In this document: piece by piece, positions 7,669-18,000 of the stretch
Numbering within the stretch: the stretch's first letter is position 1
Layout of the letters: each line of letters begins with the position of its first letter
NCBI GenBank assembly: GCA_965644315.1
Contig: CBFFRQ010000013.1
Coordinates: forward strand, 1 to 64,000
Direction: 5' to 3'
From: Caecitellus pseudoparvulus
Taxonomy: Eukaryota; Bigyra: Bicosoecida
DNA: 64,000 bases
The notes under the pieces: model-generated
The model's input: only the letters and a program-made list of their open reading frames with translations
Told to the model about the DNA's origin: nothing
The model's database searches: none
Position numbers and translations under genes: made by a program

Positions 7669-9173
7669 ATGGACGCAGGAACGGACCACTCTTGCTCCCA
7701 AACTTCTTTCGCCACTTGGCTGCGCTCCAGAAAAGCTGCGACGATTCGTTCCCGTGGTTTTCTGTTTGTGCTCTTGCTTGTGCTCGCTGGAGGTATTCTC
7801 TTTCAAGTCTCGTTAAATGTTGGTCCAGAGAGCTACAACCAAACATCTAGAGTCAGACGGTCGTGTTTAGATGGCGGCAACGTGAGCCTGGTACCTCGGC
7901 CGGCAAGCCACCTGCGCGGCGTGTGGGGCAACAAATTTATGGTGCACAGCAGCTGGCACTGGCAAAGCCACAACACAGCAGCCTGCGCCCCGCTGACGTC
8001 CCCTGGATGCCTCAGAATGCTGGAGTGTACAACTGGACCAGCGTTCCTGTGTCCCTGGCCCCCACCTTGCACGCGCTATTCTCAGCTCCAGCTGCCGCGC
8101 AGCGGGCGCCCACCGCGGCGTCCGTGCGAGATCATCCAGCAGGTGCTGCAGACCGTGTACGTGGTCTCTTTTTATTGGCCCAACTTGCTCTTCTTTCTGG
8201 GCGCAAGCTGAGGGTTGGGCCGGACTATTTGCGGACGAGCTCTGGTGCAGCGGATAGTGTCGAGACATTGTGGGGGGCAGGCCAGTATGTGACGGCAGTG
8301 AATTGCCAGCCTGGAAAAACTTGCCCTTGGAGTGTTTTGGTCCCATGGGCAATCGAGCACCCCGACCGCGCACTCGTTGTGAACACAAACAGTCAACAGA
8401 CGCTGGTGTACCCGGACGGCCGCCATGAACTCGGGCAGCACTTCAATTCCTCCAGCGCTGGTGCCCTACTTGCCCGAAGGCTGGTGAGTGCCTGTTCTGA
8501 GTCTGCCTCCATTCGGACCTCGTGCGGCGCCATGCTACTGCACGCTGCGTGGGGAAGCTCGAACTTTACAGCAGGGCAAGTAAGCTCCCTCTGGCTAGCA
8601 TCCTTGATGCAGGCTATTTGGGCCAGCGGGTTCCCCGACAGTGGGTACTCTATGCTGCACATGCGTGCTGCGAGCGCACCTTTGACTGTACATGGAGAGC
8701 GCGCGTCAGTCAGCGTCCCTTCCGTGCCATTTTGGGATGGTCACGCCAGAAGTGCGGACCGGGTGGATCTCGTGCTCAGCGAGGTCAGACGGCACGATGG
8801 AGCTGGTCTGCGCTCATGCTCTACACCCTTGGCTGTGGCAAGTGACTCAGCGAGGTTCATTGGAGAGCTGACGTTTGCTGTGGGCACCACTGTCCACATT
8901 GCCAAGTGCTGCGGAAGTGGATGGCATGTCGCCAGCTTTGACTGTGCGCCAGAGGATGAGAAGCAAGCTGCTGAGAACCAGGTCTTCTTTGACTTAATAG
9001 CGCTGGCTCGGGCTGAAAAGGTATTTTGCGTGATTGGTGGATTTGGGCGACTTGGCCGAGTGTTCTTGAGTTTTGGGACAGCCTGGAGCGACTTTAGCTG
9101 CTGCACCGAGTCTGCATGCTTGCCAAGCATGGTCGAGCAGATGTGGGACAGCTTGCAGTGCACCACAACATAG
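7669..9173 (+). CDS. Type II membrane fucosyltransferase-like glycosyltransferase
   Basis: Spliced model: exon 7669-7881, intron 7882-7949 (GTGAGC...CACAG, 68 nt), exon 7950-9173, 478 residues. The first exon supplies a signal anchor (GFLFVLLLVLAGGILFQVSL, about residues 30-49). The second carries a fucosyltransferase-like fold. HPAGAADRVRGLFLLA followed by LALLSGRKLRV (about 125-155) is the GDP-sugar-binding 'G.gdRlrg...GR' region. PLAVASDSARFIGEL and DLIALARAEKVFCVIGGFGRLG near the end match the second half of such enzymes. The lumenal part has several N-glycosylation sequons. I cannot separate protein O-fucosyltransferase-like from NodZ/FUT8-like. Without the intron the anchor and the catalytic part are in different frames. 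Confidence 0.7.
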
Positions 9174-9903
9174 GGATGAGTGTGCCCCGCATTTGTGCAC
9201 AAGCACTTTCGTGGTGCTAGCGATATGGAGTTGCCTTAAAGAGTGCTTTGGTCGGCCAAGTGCGACTAGTTGCGGTGTAAGACAACTCTGCATAGTGACT
9301 TGCTGTTCGGAAGGGGAGGCTAGCATGGTCAGGCTTCTTTGGTCTCGAGTCTAGGAATTCTGCACACTCGATTCTTCAACGAGCTGGCCTGGCAAGCCTG
9401 GCGCTCTCAAGATTGTACAGAAAAGCATGAACACCAACGCGTACTTCTCGTTTCTTGCGACCTGACCGCGGCATCTCGGCTGCGGCCTAGCCTGATGCGC
9501 CCAGCTTGCAACTTCGCACATTGCTGCGCTTCAAGGGGTTCGGAGCTTGGCCAGTCCTTCTCTAGCCGGAGGTCACCCTGCTGACTGAGGCAGGCCAAGA
9601 TGAAGATGGCTTCACGTGGCCATCTGGCGGCACGCTCTTCGTTTGTGTGCGGGCCCAGAATGAAGCTGGAACGTGGGGCGCCTAGATCCCGTCGGATGGC
9701 GCCCGAGCCCTGTGTGATGCAGCACAGGAAGCCTCCTGTGTCGTGGAGGATGTCCGTGGGGTGCTGCTTGTTGCTTTGTGACTGTCACACTCTCATCTCT
9801 CTGCCATTCCAGGACACCTCCCGGAAATCATATTTCCATATCCTGCACTGCCGGACGTGCAGACGCTGAAGGTTGAGCTTCGATCACGAGTTCCACAACC
9901 ACT
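9174..9903. other. Intergenic between convergent genes
   Basis: 730 bp between the stop of the fucosyltransferase-like gene and the stop of the ankyrin gene. No coding sequence or RNA gene is recognised. Confidence 0.5.
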
Positions 9904-12715
9904 TCACGCATGCCCTCGAAGGCGGGCCCGGAGCAGCAAAATCGACCTTCTGTCGTGGCGGCATTCCTCCCCATCCCACTTTCGATTCTTCATTGCTTGT
10001 AGCGTTGCTTGTGCAAAGCTTCGCGCTGTGGGAGACACAGCGCGGGGCCCATTCAACTGGAGCAGTTCGCGCACGACAGGGAAGTGGCCGTTCTCGCATG
10101 CTGCACGGAAGCTCGCTTCAGGTCCCACCCGATCCCTGGCATGAACGTCAACTTCACGATCGCCGCCTAGCGCAAGCAGCTCTCGAACAACTTCCACATG
10201 GCCTCCACGGCACGCAGCACGAATGCCTGCCTCCATTCCCTCCCGGTCAGGTGCGTGAACGTCAATGGCTTGGTCACCCCAAAGGCTCAGTAACAGGCGC
10301 ACTGCGTGCACATGACCTCTCGCACAAGCCAATCGAAACGCTGCCTCGGGCCCACTTCTGTCTCGTGCGTGCACATCCACCGCTTGATCACCCTCAAGCC
10401 CAGCCAGCAACTTCATGACGCCGACGTGCCCATGCGCGCAAGCTGCTTGGAAGCCAACAGCCGTAACACTTCGGTTTCCAGGAATGCCATGCATGCAACG
10501 CTCCCCGGCCAAGCTAAGCAAGGCCCGCACTACCTCTGCATGGCCTTGTGTGCATGCTTCTCTGAAGGCGCAGTTGGGTCCGGCTCGATCACCGACGAAG
10601 ACATTCACCTCGCGCTCCCCAGACAAAGCAAGCAGCTCATCTACAACTTCCACGTGGCCATTCTTGCATGCCAGCCGAAATCCAGCCTCGGGCCCATTCT
10701 CGTCTGGTGCATGCACATCCACTGCTCTGTGCCCTGACAAATGCAAGAGCTCTCGGACCACCTCCACGTGTCCACGCGCGCATGCAGAACGGAAGGCATA
10801 TTCGCCAACTGCGTGGACATCAACCTCATTGTCTCCAGTGAGTGCCAGCAGTTCCCGCACGATGTCGAGATGGCCATTCGCACATGCCCAGCGAAATCCT
10901 GCCTCGGGCCCAGCTTCGGCGCCAGCGTGCACATCTACAGCAATTTCACCATCATTGCTCAGCAAGCCGCGCACCGTGTCCACGTCACCCCACGCACACG
11001 CACGGAAAAAGTTGGCAGCTTGAAGTGCCATAGATCTCGCAGGCTCACTTACACCTTCAATGGTCCCAGATGCGCAGCCTTGATGCGCCTCCATCCCCCC
11101 TCCTGGCAAGTAATGACAGGGAAAAGTCATCGTGGAGGACGTAGCAATGAAAGCACACGTGCAAGGCCTGGAACCTCCGGACAGAAGCGTTTCGAAACAC
11201 GCTGGCCATGTCTGTTGGCTCCTGCCAGTTGGCGCGCCTGCGTGCTCAAGCGCTGCGCTTCCCAAGCATCGCTGCAACGTGTCCACCACACCACGCAGCA
11301 CTGCGCCTTCGCTCACCCGACCGCCCCACGTCCACACTTTGCAGCATGTCCCGAGCAGCACGCGGCACTTCCCTGCCTTAATGGCTTGGACAAGGCCGTC
11401 TGCGCTGCATGCCTCCACGCCAGCAACAACAAAGCTGTTCAGACCCGCCCCTTCCAAGCTCACACCGCAAGCCTCGGCAACAGCGCACGTGCGAACAACC
11501 ATCAAACTGAGCCTCTCGCGCAATTGCAAATCGGTGTCCACCCACCAAGCACTTTGCACAATGCCCACCAGAGGCCAGCACCTCTCACACTGAACCTGCA
11601 GGCGCACAGAAGAGAAGGAACCGAATGGATGTGCGGGACTGGAGCCAGGACAATCATGTGACATGCCCACAGCGTGCAGGTGTTGGACAAATCTCGGCAA
11701 GCCACGCGCAGCTCTCGTCTCTTCAGCACGCATGACAGCTGAGAGAGTCCGTGTGACAAACTTTGTCCCCCTTGCCACATCGTCAGCCCATGCAACTCTG
11801 CTTCGACCACGTCCGTCGCATGCTGCATCCAGATGCCAAGTGTACGTCCATGTGGACCTCTGCCCAACGTGCGAGTCATGCACAGAAGACTCGCAGCAAG
11901 CCTGGACCGGGGACACGGCATCTAAGCTGCATATCAATGAACTTCCCAGGAACTCGCAGAGCTCAACAACACTCTGGGTTGCTGCTTCTAGATGCGCAGC
12001 TGCTTCCATGCGAGCCGCAACTGTCTCGCGGCTTGACGGTACCGCTTGGTCACGGAGAAAAGCGACTTGTGCTCTGATTCCGTCCAAAGCAGCACCTGTG
12101 GAACCCACGTGGAAGGAGTCATCTTCAAGGCGCACGCAAATCTGTGGGGTGTCCTCTGCCTCTCGCCCCGCTTGTGTCCACCATGCTGTGATATCAGCAA
12201 GTGCAAGCTCGACGGAGCCGCCGCCTCCGCGGATGACCGCCCACGCCCGCAAAATTGACGACCACACAGCGTCTCCCATCGGCAACGCATCTATGGTTCT
12301 GCCTTGTGCAGCCGATTGCAAAGCGTCGAGTCCGCAGAAGCACCGAAACGACAGGTGCCGGAACGCTTCAGCGAGCTCGCGGCGCCCTTGCTGACCCGAC
12401 AGCGCTTCAACCCACCCGTGTGCCGTGCAGCCGGCCTCGTGCACAAGCTGCTGAAAATCTTCCAGCAGCATGATATCACCCATTTCTGCAGTGGGAGATG
12501 GCTCCTGGCGCCCAAACGTGGCCAACCCGCGAACCGCTTCGAGCAGCCGTGCCCTTTCTTCGAGAGACCACCCCACCTTGGCAAGGCAAGCAGCCACTTG
12601 ATCAGGCTGCGGCGGCTGTGACTCCTCACCAGCACGTTGCAGCCCTGAAGGAGCAGCTACTGGGTGTTTCTCCTGTGCACGAAGTGGGGATACCGTGCAG
12701 GTGTCGAGAATTCAT
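9904..12715 (-). CDS. Ankyrin-repeat protein with a divergent repeat signature
   Basis: The C-terminal third has about nine tandem ankyrin-like repeats of 35-37 residues. The consensus is GPEAGFRLACKNGHVEVV plus RELLALSGDREVDVHARD, where VDVHA replaces the usual ankyrin hairpin. The N-terminal ~550 residues are not recognised; they contain several Cys and Trp residues and no membrane segment. Ankyrin arrays bind proteins, but no partner is suggested. The frame is continuous from 12597, where it opens with GTG rather than ATG, and stays open to about 12710. A possible true start is the ATG at 12715 (MNSRHLHG) with a 49-nt intron 12693-12645, which is shorter than other introns here, so the 5' end is uncertain. 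Confidence 0.8.
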
Positions 12716-13275
12716 GCTGGCGCGAGATGGCGTTTGCTGTGGCAAGCACTCGCCCGACTATTCGCTGGACTTCAACACCAAGGCAAGCTTCCCACACAGA
12801 CGCACCATTTGTCCTCTACGCAGTGATTCCTGTCTTTATTCGTGCCCTTGCTATGCAAGCTCTCTCTGACTCCCTCCTCGCTAGTAATCGACCACAACAA
12901 AGAAGGCCTGATGCACTGGTGCAAATTCCGCACACCAGCACCACAATCAAGCCGAGCGAGCCAGGAGTGTGCCTCTGGAACAAGGCGATGTGCGCGCACG
13001 CTTGCAAATTGCAGTTGTCTGTGAATTGAACTACATGGGCAACTGAATGGCTTCGCATTCTCCGTTGCACAAGTCACAAGACACGACCACCCATCTTGCT
13101 GGCGCTCTACACCTGAGTCAACCTCACCCCCGCCGCCTGCACCTACAGACGAGGCGGTCGCGTGTAATCTTCGGCGTGAAATCGCGCAAGCACACACTAA
13201 AATCGCGGGAGAAACCTTTTCACCGTCTGCACCTGCACAGCTTTGGAATCTGTACTTGCCCATCTGCAGAGAAGC
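12716..13275. other. Intergenic
   Basis: 560 bp between two minus-strand genes. No credible coding frame, tRNA or repeat is seen; it should hold the ankyrin gene's promoter and the poly(A) polymerase 3' end. Confidence 0.45.
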
Positions 13276-15002
13276 TCACTCTGCTGGTTTACAGGTCACA
13301 CTCTGTGGTTGGGCGGACCCTGCTTCAGGATCGGTGCAGGACGAGCTCGCAAGCGGATTCCATGGTGCCCAGAGGCCCTTGACATGGAGTGGCAGCGCGG
13401 GCATCACGTGGCAGGACATGTCAACCGGGCGGCCATGCGCTGCCCAGATGGACGACAGGCCGAGCGAAAACTCGCGCAAGGGGTGCGAAACGTCAAAGCG
13501 TAACGTCGTACGCGTGCTTCCTCCTTGCGTGCTAGAGCCGGTGAACCCTAGACCCATGGCTTTCCCCACCGCCCCTGCTGTCGGCAGCAGGGGACATAGC
13601 AAGTCGCCAGGACTAGAGGGCTGGGACGTCACTCTGCCAGTCCAAATGCGGCACTGCACACTGACCCCTGAAGGAGCGACTTTCCTTAGGCTCCTCTGAA
13701 ATGTGGATACTTTGGCTTCGAATTCCCCCAACGCTAACGTCAGCTGAACTGGGTCTGTCGACTTGAGCGCGAAGAGGAGAACGCAATCATGCCCAGCGAA
13801 GACTTGGTGCGAGTCCAGCGGGAGACACTGCCCCAATGGCCTCATTGCACAAGCCCCTGCGCCAGTTGCTTTGCCTGCCGTACTCCTATCTATCTGCCTT
13901 GCAGCCTCCTTGAAGTGCCGCACAAGGACGCCCAGGCTGTGCCGCGTGACCGAGTGCGCAGAGTTCATGGAGGGGAAGCACGGGGTGACGATCGGCATGG
14001 CTTCTTCGGGCGAAGGCTTCCACGGGATCATCCGGCTGCAGGGGGCTGTGGGCATGCCAGGGATGGACTCCTGCACAGGTTGCAGCAGCACTGGCTTGGG
14101 CCATGGCCACGTGGCAAATCGGTGAAAAAACCCTCGCAACAAGTCCACCATGCTCGCCTTAGGGGCCTCCATTAGGAAATTTGCGACGAGTATGGCCCAG
14201 GACACGCCGCCAAGGAACTGTTGGGCAGCTCCGTAGAGTCCATGGCACCTGGCCCACGCCTTCACATGGCGCAGCAGGGCAGGGAACTCAGGTCTGTGGG
14301 CGACGTGCTGCACAACCCACTGGGAAACTCGCACGCCATTCAAAGACGTGATGCTGCAAGGGTCGTGGGCTGCTGCCATCATGGCCAAGTTGCTAGTGAA
14401 GGGGGAAGAGTGTGGCAGCGCGAATGCCATCTCGCAACACAGCAGGTCCACGGCCAGCGCCCCGACGCTGAACTTGATCACTGGAACGTACGCCCGCGCG
14501 AGTTTCCTTACATTGGATACGAGGGGGAGATCGGCTAGCAGCCGTGGCATGGCCGCGAAGAACGCTCGCCGGGTCAGGTTGGGAGGCAGGATGGCGAGCA
14601 CGTCCAGATCACTGTGCCGGCTGGGCACGCCCATGCCGACGGAGCCAAAGGGGGCTATTGTGGCTGCCGGGGCAGATCTGGCTCTGCAGAACGCCCCAAC
14701 AGCTTGCTCTACAACGTGCATGGCGTGGTCATGCGCCTTGCGGTCACTTTCGATCAGCTCAGCCCCACAGCGCCTGAGCACGAAGCCTCAAATGTGAGCG
14801 TGCGAGGCGCGAAGACCGAGCGATCACGCCTCACGAACTTGATCAAGTCAATATCTGATGTATTTTTCGGAATTCTCGCGCCCTTTGCATCGTCGCTTCT
14901 GGCCCGCTTTGCTGCTGAGGCGGGTGCTGGTTCTGTCGCAGCGTTTCGCCTGCGTTTGGCCCCGCCTTCGCGCCGACTTGACCCGCCCGCCGTGCCGTCC
15001 AT
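13276..15002 (-). CDS. Poly(A) polymerase
   Basis: Nuclear enzyme that adds poly(A) tails to mRNA 3' ends. The nucleotidyltransferase core is APFGSVGMGVPSRHSDLDVLAI, with the GS motif and two metal-binding Asp residues (SDLDV), and the third Asp is in ALAVDLL. The central domain follows (VKAWARCHGLYG, GGVSWAILVANFLM), then FPSMNSAHSVTRHSLGVL, the counterpart of the canonical YPxMNST segment, and an RNA-binding-like C-terminus. The main exon frame opens with a non-ATG codon at 14781. A likely first exon starts at the ATG at 15002 (MDGTAGGSS..., with a basic AAKRARSDD patch like a nuclear signal) and joins through an intron 14834-14758 (GTGAGG...GAG, 77 nt) to give ...DLIKF-LIESDRK. The acceptor is weak, so this junction is tentative. 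It lies 84 bp downstream of the ASPM stop. Confidence 0.85.
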
Positions 15003-15086
15003 TCCAAGCCCGTGGGCTGTCCAGCAGCGGGTTCACATGAAACATGCACAATCGCGCTCATGCATTTACTTCCCGGCTCGTGGCTT

Positions 15087-18000
15087 TCATTGTGCTGCGC
15101 CAGGCCCGCTGCACTTGCCCAGGACACGCAGGAGCTCCTCGACATCTGCGACAGCTGAGGCCGCGCAAGGCTCCAAGTGGGACGCACAGCCCAGTGCTTG
15201 GGCAGCAGCCAAGAGCAACACGTTTCGACGAGATTGGGCTGCGCCCCCTTCCTGGATCGCGGCAGCAGCAGCCTCTGCGAAAGTGTCCTCCACAACGCCG
15301 GCGCCAAACCCAGCCGTGCCCACCGCTCCCCCTGCACGCCGGGCTGACATAGCCGCGCGCCGGGCCATGATGGTATGAATGCTACGCAGGCGCTTCATGG
15401 CGTCCCTGTTGTTCGCCGTGCGCTGTGCCAGGTGAGGCTCGTGGGTGGCCAGCACCAGCTGCAGTCGGGTGGCTGGCCTGGCGATGCTGAGCGTGTCTCG
15501 GAACATCTGCAGCACATCCACCAGCACAGGCATGACCTCAGCGCAGCGAGAGAGGCTGGGCCGTGCTGCTGCGCGGCTGGCCATGTTCCGCAAGATGGAC
15601 AGGACAGTGCTGATCACGTGCTGGTGGGGGGCAGACCGGTTGCAGGAGCGCACGAGCGCCAGCAACAGAGCAGGGCCGCCCTGCTGGCCAGTTTGAACGC
15701 AGCACTCGACACTGAGCCGCGTGCAGCTTTGCAGCACCAGCAGTGCACGCATCACTGCCGCGAGGCTGCGGCTCTGCTTCAGCGTTCGCAGCGCTTTTGC
15801 GCACCGAGCTTGCAGCGTGTTGGCAGGTGAGCGGGAAGCTGCAACTGCAGCAGATGCAATGCGCCGCCGTGCCGCAGCAAGCTCAGCAGCGACAGCGCTG
15901 CTTGCAACCTGGCGTCTCTGCACATACCCTCGCCAGACACGCTGCACCGCCTGAGCAGCAGCTTCAGCGCAGGTTCCGAGGCGCTGCCGCCGCCACCACC
16001 TCGCGATGTATGCGGCAGCTGCAGAGCGGCAAGCGAGTTCTCGGCGTGCTTGGCGCCTGCGCACACAGTACCCCTGCACAGCAGTGCGGACTGCGAGGGC
16101 AGCTTCCCGACGCTGCACGAGGGTGCGCCGAGCACGCACTATGGCGGCCCGACCCACGAACCAAGCGGACAGGCGCGCTGCAGCGGCGGCCCTGCGGCAC
16201 AGCGCCCACCTCCGCAACGCGTCTGTGATGCACAGTGCTGCAGCGTGCTGTGCCGCCACGCCACTGGCAACGCGTCGGCCCAGCACCCCACGCCACAGTC
16301 GCTGCATGTGCCCTGCGGCAGTGCTCCGCCGTGCCACCCACTGCTTGAATGCTGGCGCGAGACCGCGAGCGATGCTCTCGCCGGCGGCTTGGCGCTGCTG
16401 CACGTGCTTGCGGGCAATGCACTGCCTTGTCCACGCAGTCAGCGTGCTGGCTGCTGCTCGGGCGGCCAAAAAGCGCCGCCGCACGCACCAGTCACGCAGA
16501 GTCCACAACAGCACCAGGCCCGCCGTGTGTTCCAACTGCTCCCGGTGATCCGCCAGCACAAGCTGCATGCGCCAGCAAGCTTGCAGCCGCACGACAGCAT
16601 CCAGCGCCCGCCGAACTGTGGCTTGTGCTGCCGCACGACGGAAGGCACTCTGCAGGCTCACAATTGCTGCCCGCGCCGCTGCCACTTGCTTGCGAGCAGC
16701 CCTGCCCCTGAAGACGGCTTGCAGGTGCAGGGTGCAGGAGAGTGCAGTGGTCAGCATGCGACGGGGCGCCATCCCGCGCCACCAGCTCTGCAGCTTCGTC
16801 GCCACGGCTGCCGTGTCATCTGCCACCCGCCGCACAGCCCACGCCGCTCGCCCACGCAGACCGGCAGCCAGGAGCCGAGTGATGAGGGCCGCCTCACGCA
16901 GGCGCCACTTGCGCTGCACTGCTCGCCAGGTGCGTTGGATGGTGGTGGATGCCTGGCGCCGCAGCCGGGTTGCCCGCCGTGCTGGGAGAGTGGACGCCCA
17001 CGCCGCGACCTTGCCGTGGGCCAGTGCCAGTCGGCAGCGCTGCAGGACTGCCCTGTGGTGCTGCGCCACCAGAGTGGAGGCGCGAGCACGGGCCCGCCAC
17101 GCACTCTGCAGCTTCAGCACTGCCCGTGACTGCGCGGCCGAGGCGAGCAGGCTGGACGCCAGGAAGGTGACGAACATCATGACTGGGCGGGGGGGGGGCG
17201 GGCAGGATGCGTCGCATGCGGGGAACAGCAGTGGAACGCAGCCCACATTCGCCGCTGCAGCGCAGGCAGCCGTGATGCGTGCTCGGCTGGCCTTGTGTGC
17301 GGCTGAGCTGGGCAGGCTGGCGTCATCTGCCGCCACGGCTGATGCTGGGATGTGCCCTGGGAAGTAGTTGCGCAGCAGGGCACACAGCGCGCGGCCATCA
17401 GCCCAGCTACGGCTCCAGTCAGTCACCCGCACACCTTGCGTGGCTGCCACCGCCTGGCTCCACAGCAGCAGCAGGTCGCTGGGGGCGGACACGCCAGCCA
17501 GCAGGGAGGTGAGGGAGCACCCCGTGTTGCCAGCTGCAGGCGCTGCCAACACGGCAGCCTTGGCCGTCGGCTTGCCGTGCAGGACGGCCACCACCTCCTT
17601 GCGCACGCGCCAGGGCGGCGTCATGAGGGGCATGGCCCAGTGTGCTACCATAGCCCACACGGCAGCCATTGCCGCTTCGGGGCGCCCATTGGCCACCGCC
17701 TCTGCCCGGGCGGCATCCAGGGGCAGACCGAACTCCTTCGACAGACACTGCGCCAGCGTCTTCATGTTGCGCACTTTGGTCGTGCGGCTGGTCAACGGCA
17801 CGCGGATGGTGCGGGCCACCAGTGACAGGGGCGCCTCCCCGCTCAGCACCTCAGCCAAGCGGGCCAGGCGGGAGCCATCCCGCAGTGCGTCAGCCAGGCC
17901 CTGCGCGTCCTTCACGCTGCGCGGCAGTGCGTACGGCAGCTCCTGCAGGGGGGACTGCTTGTACCGCGGCACGAAGCCGAGGGCAGAGGCGTGTTTGACC

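Noticed and set aside
9873-12394. Long plus-strand frames opposite the ankyrin gene
   Set aside because: They mirror the repeat unit of the minus-strand ankyrin array and have no family signature of their own.
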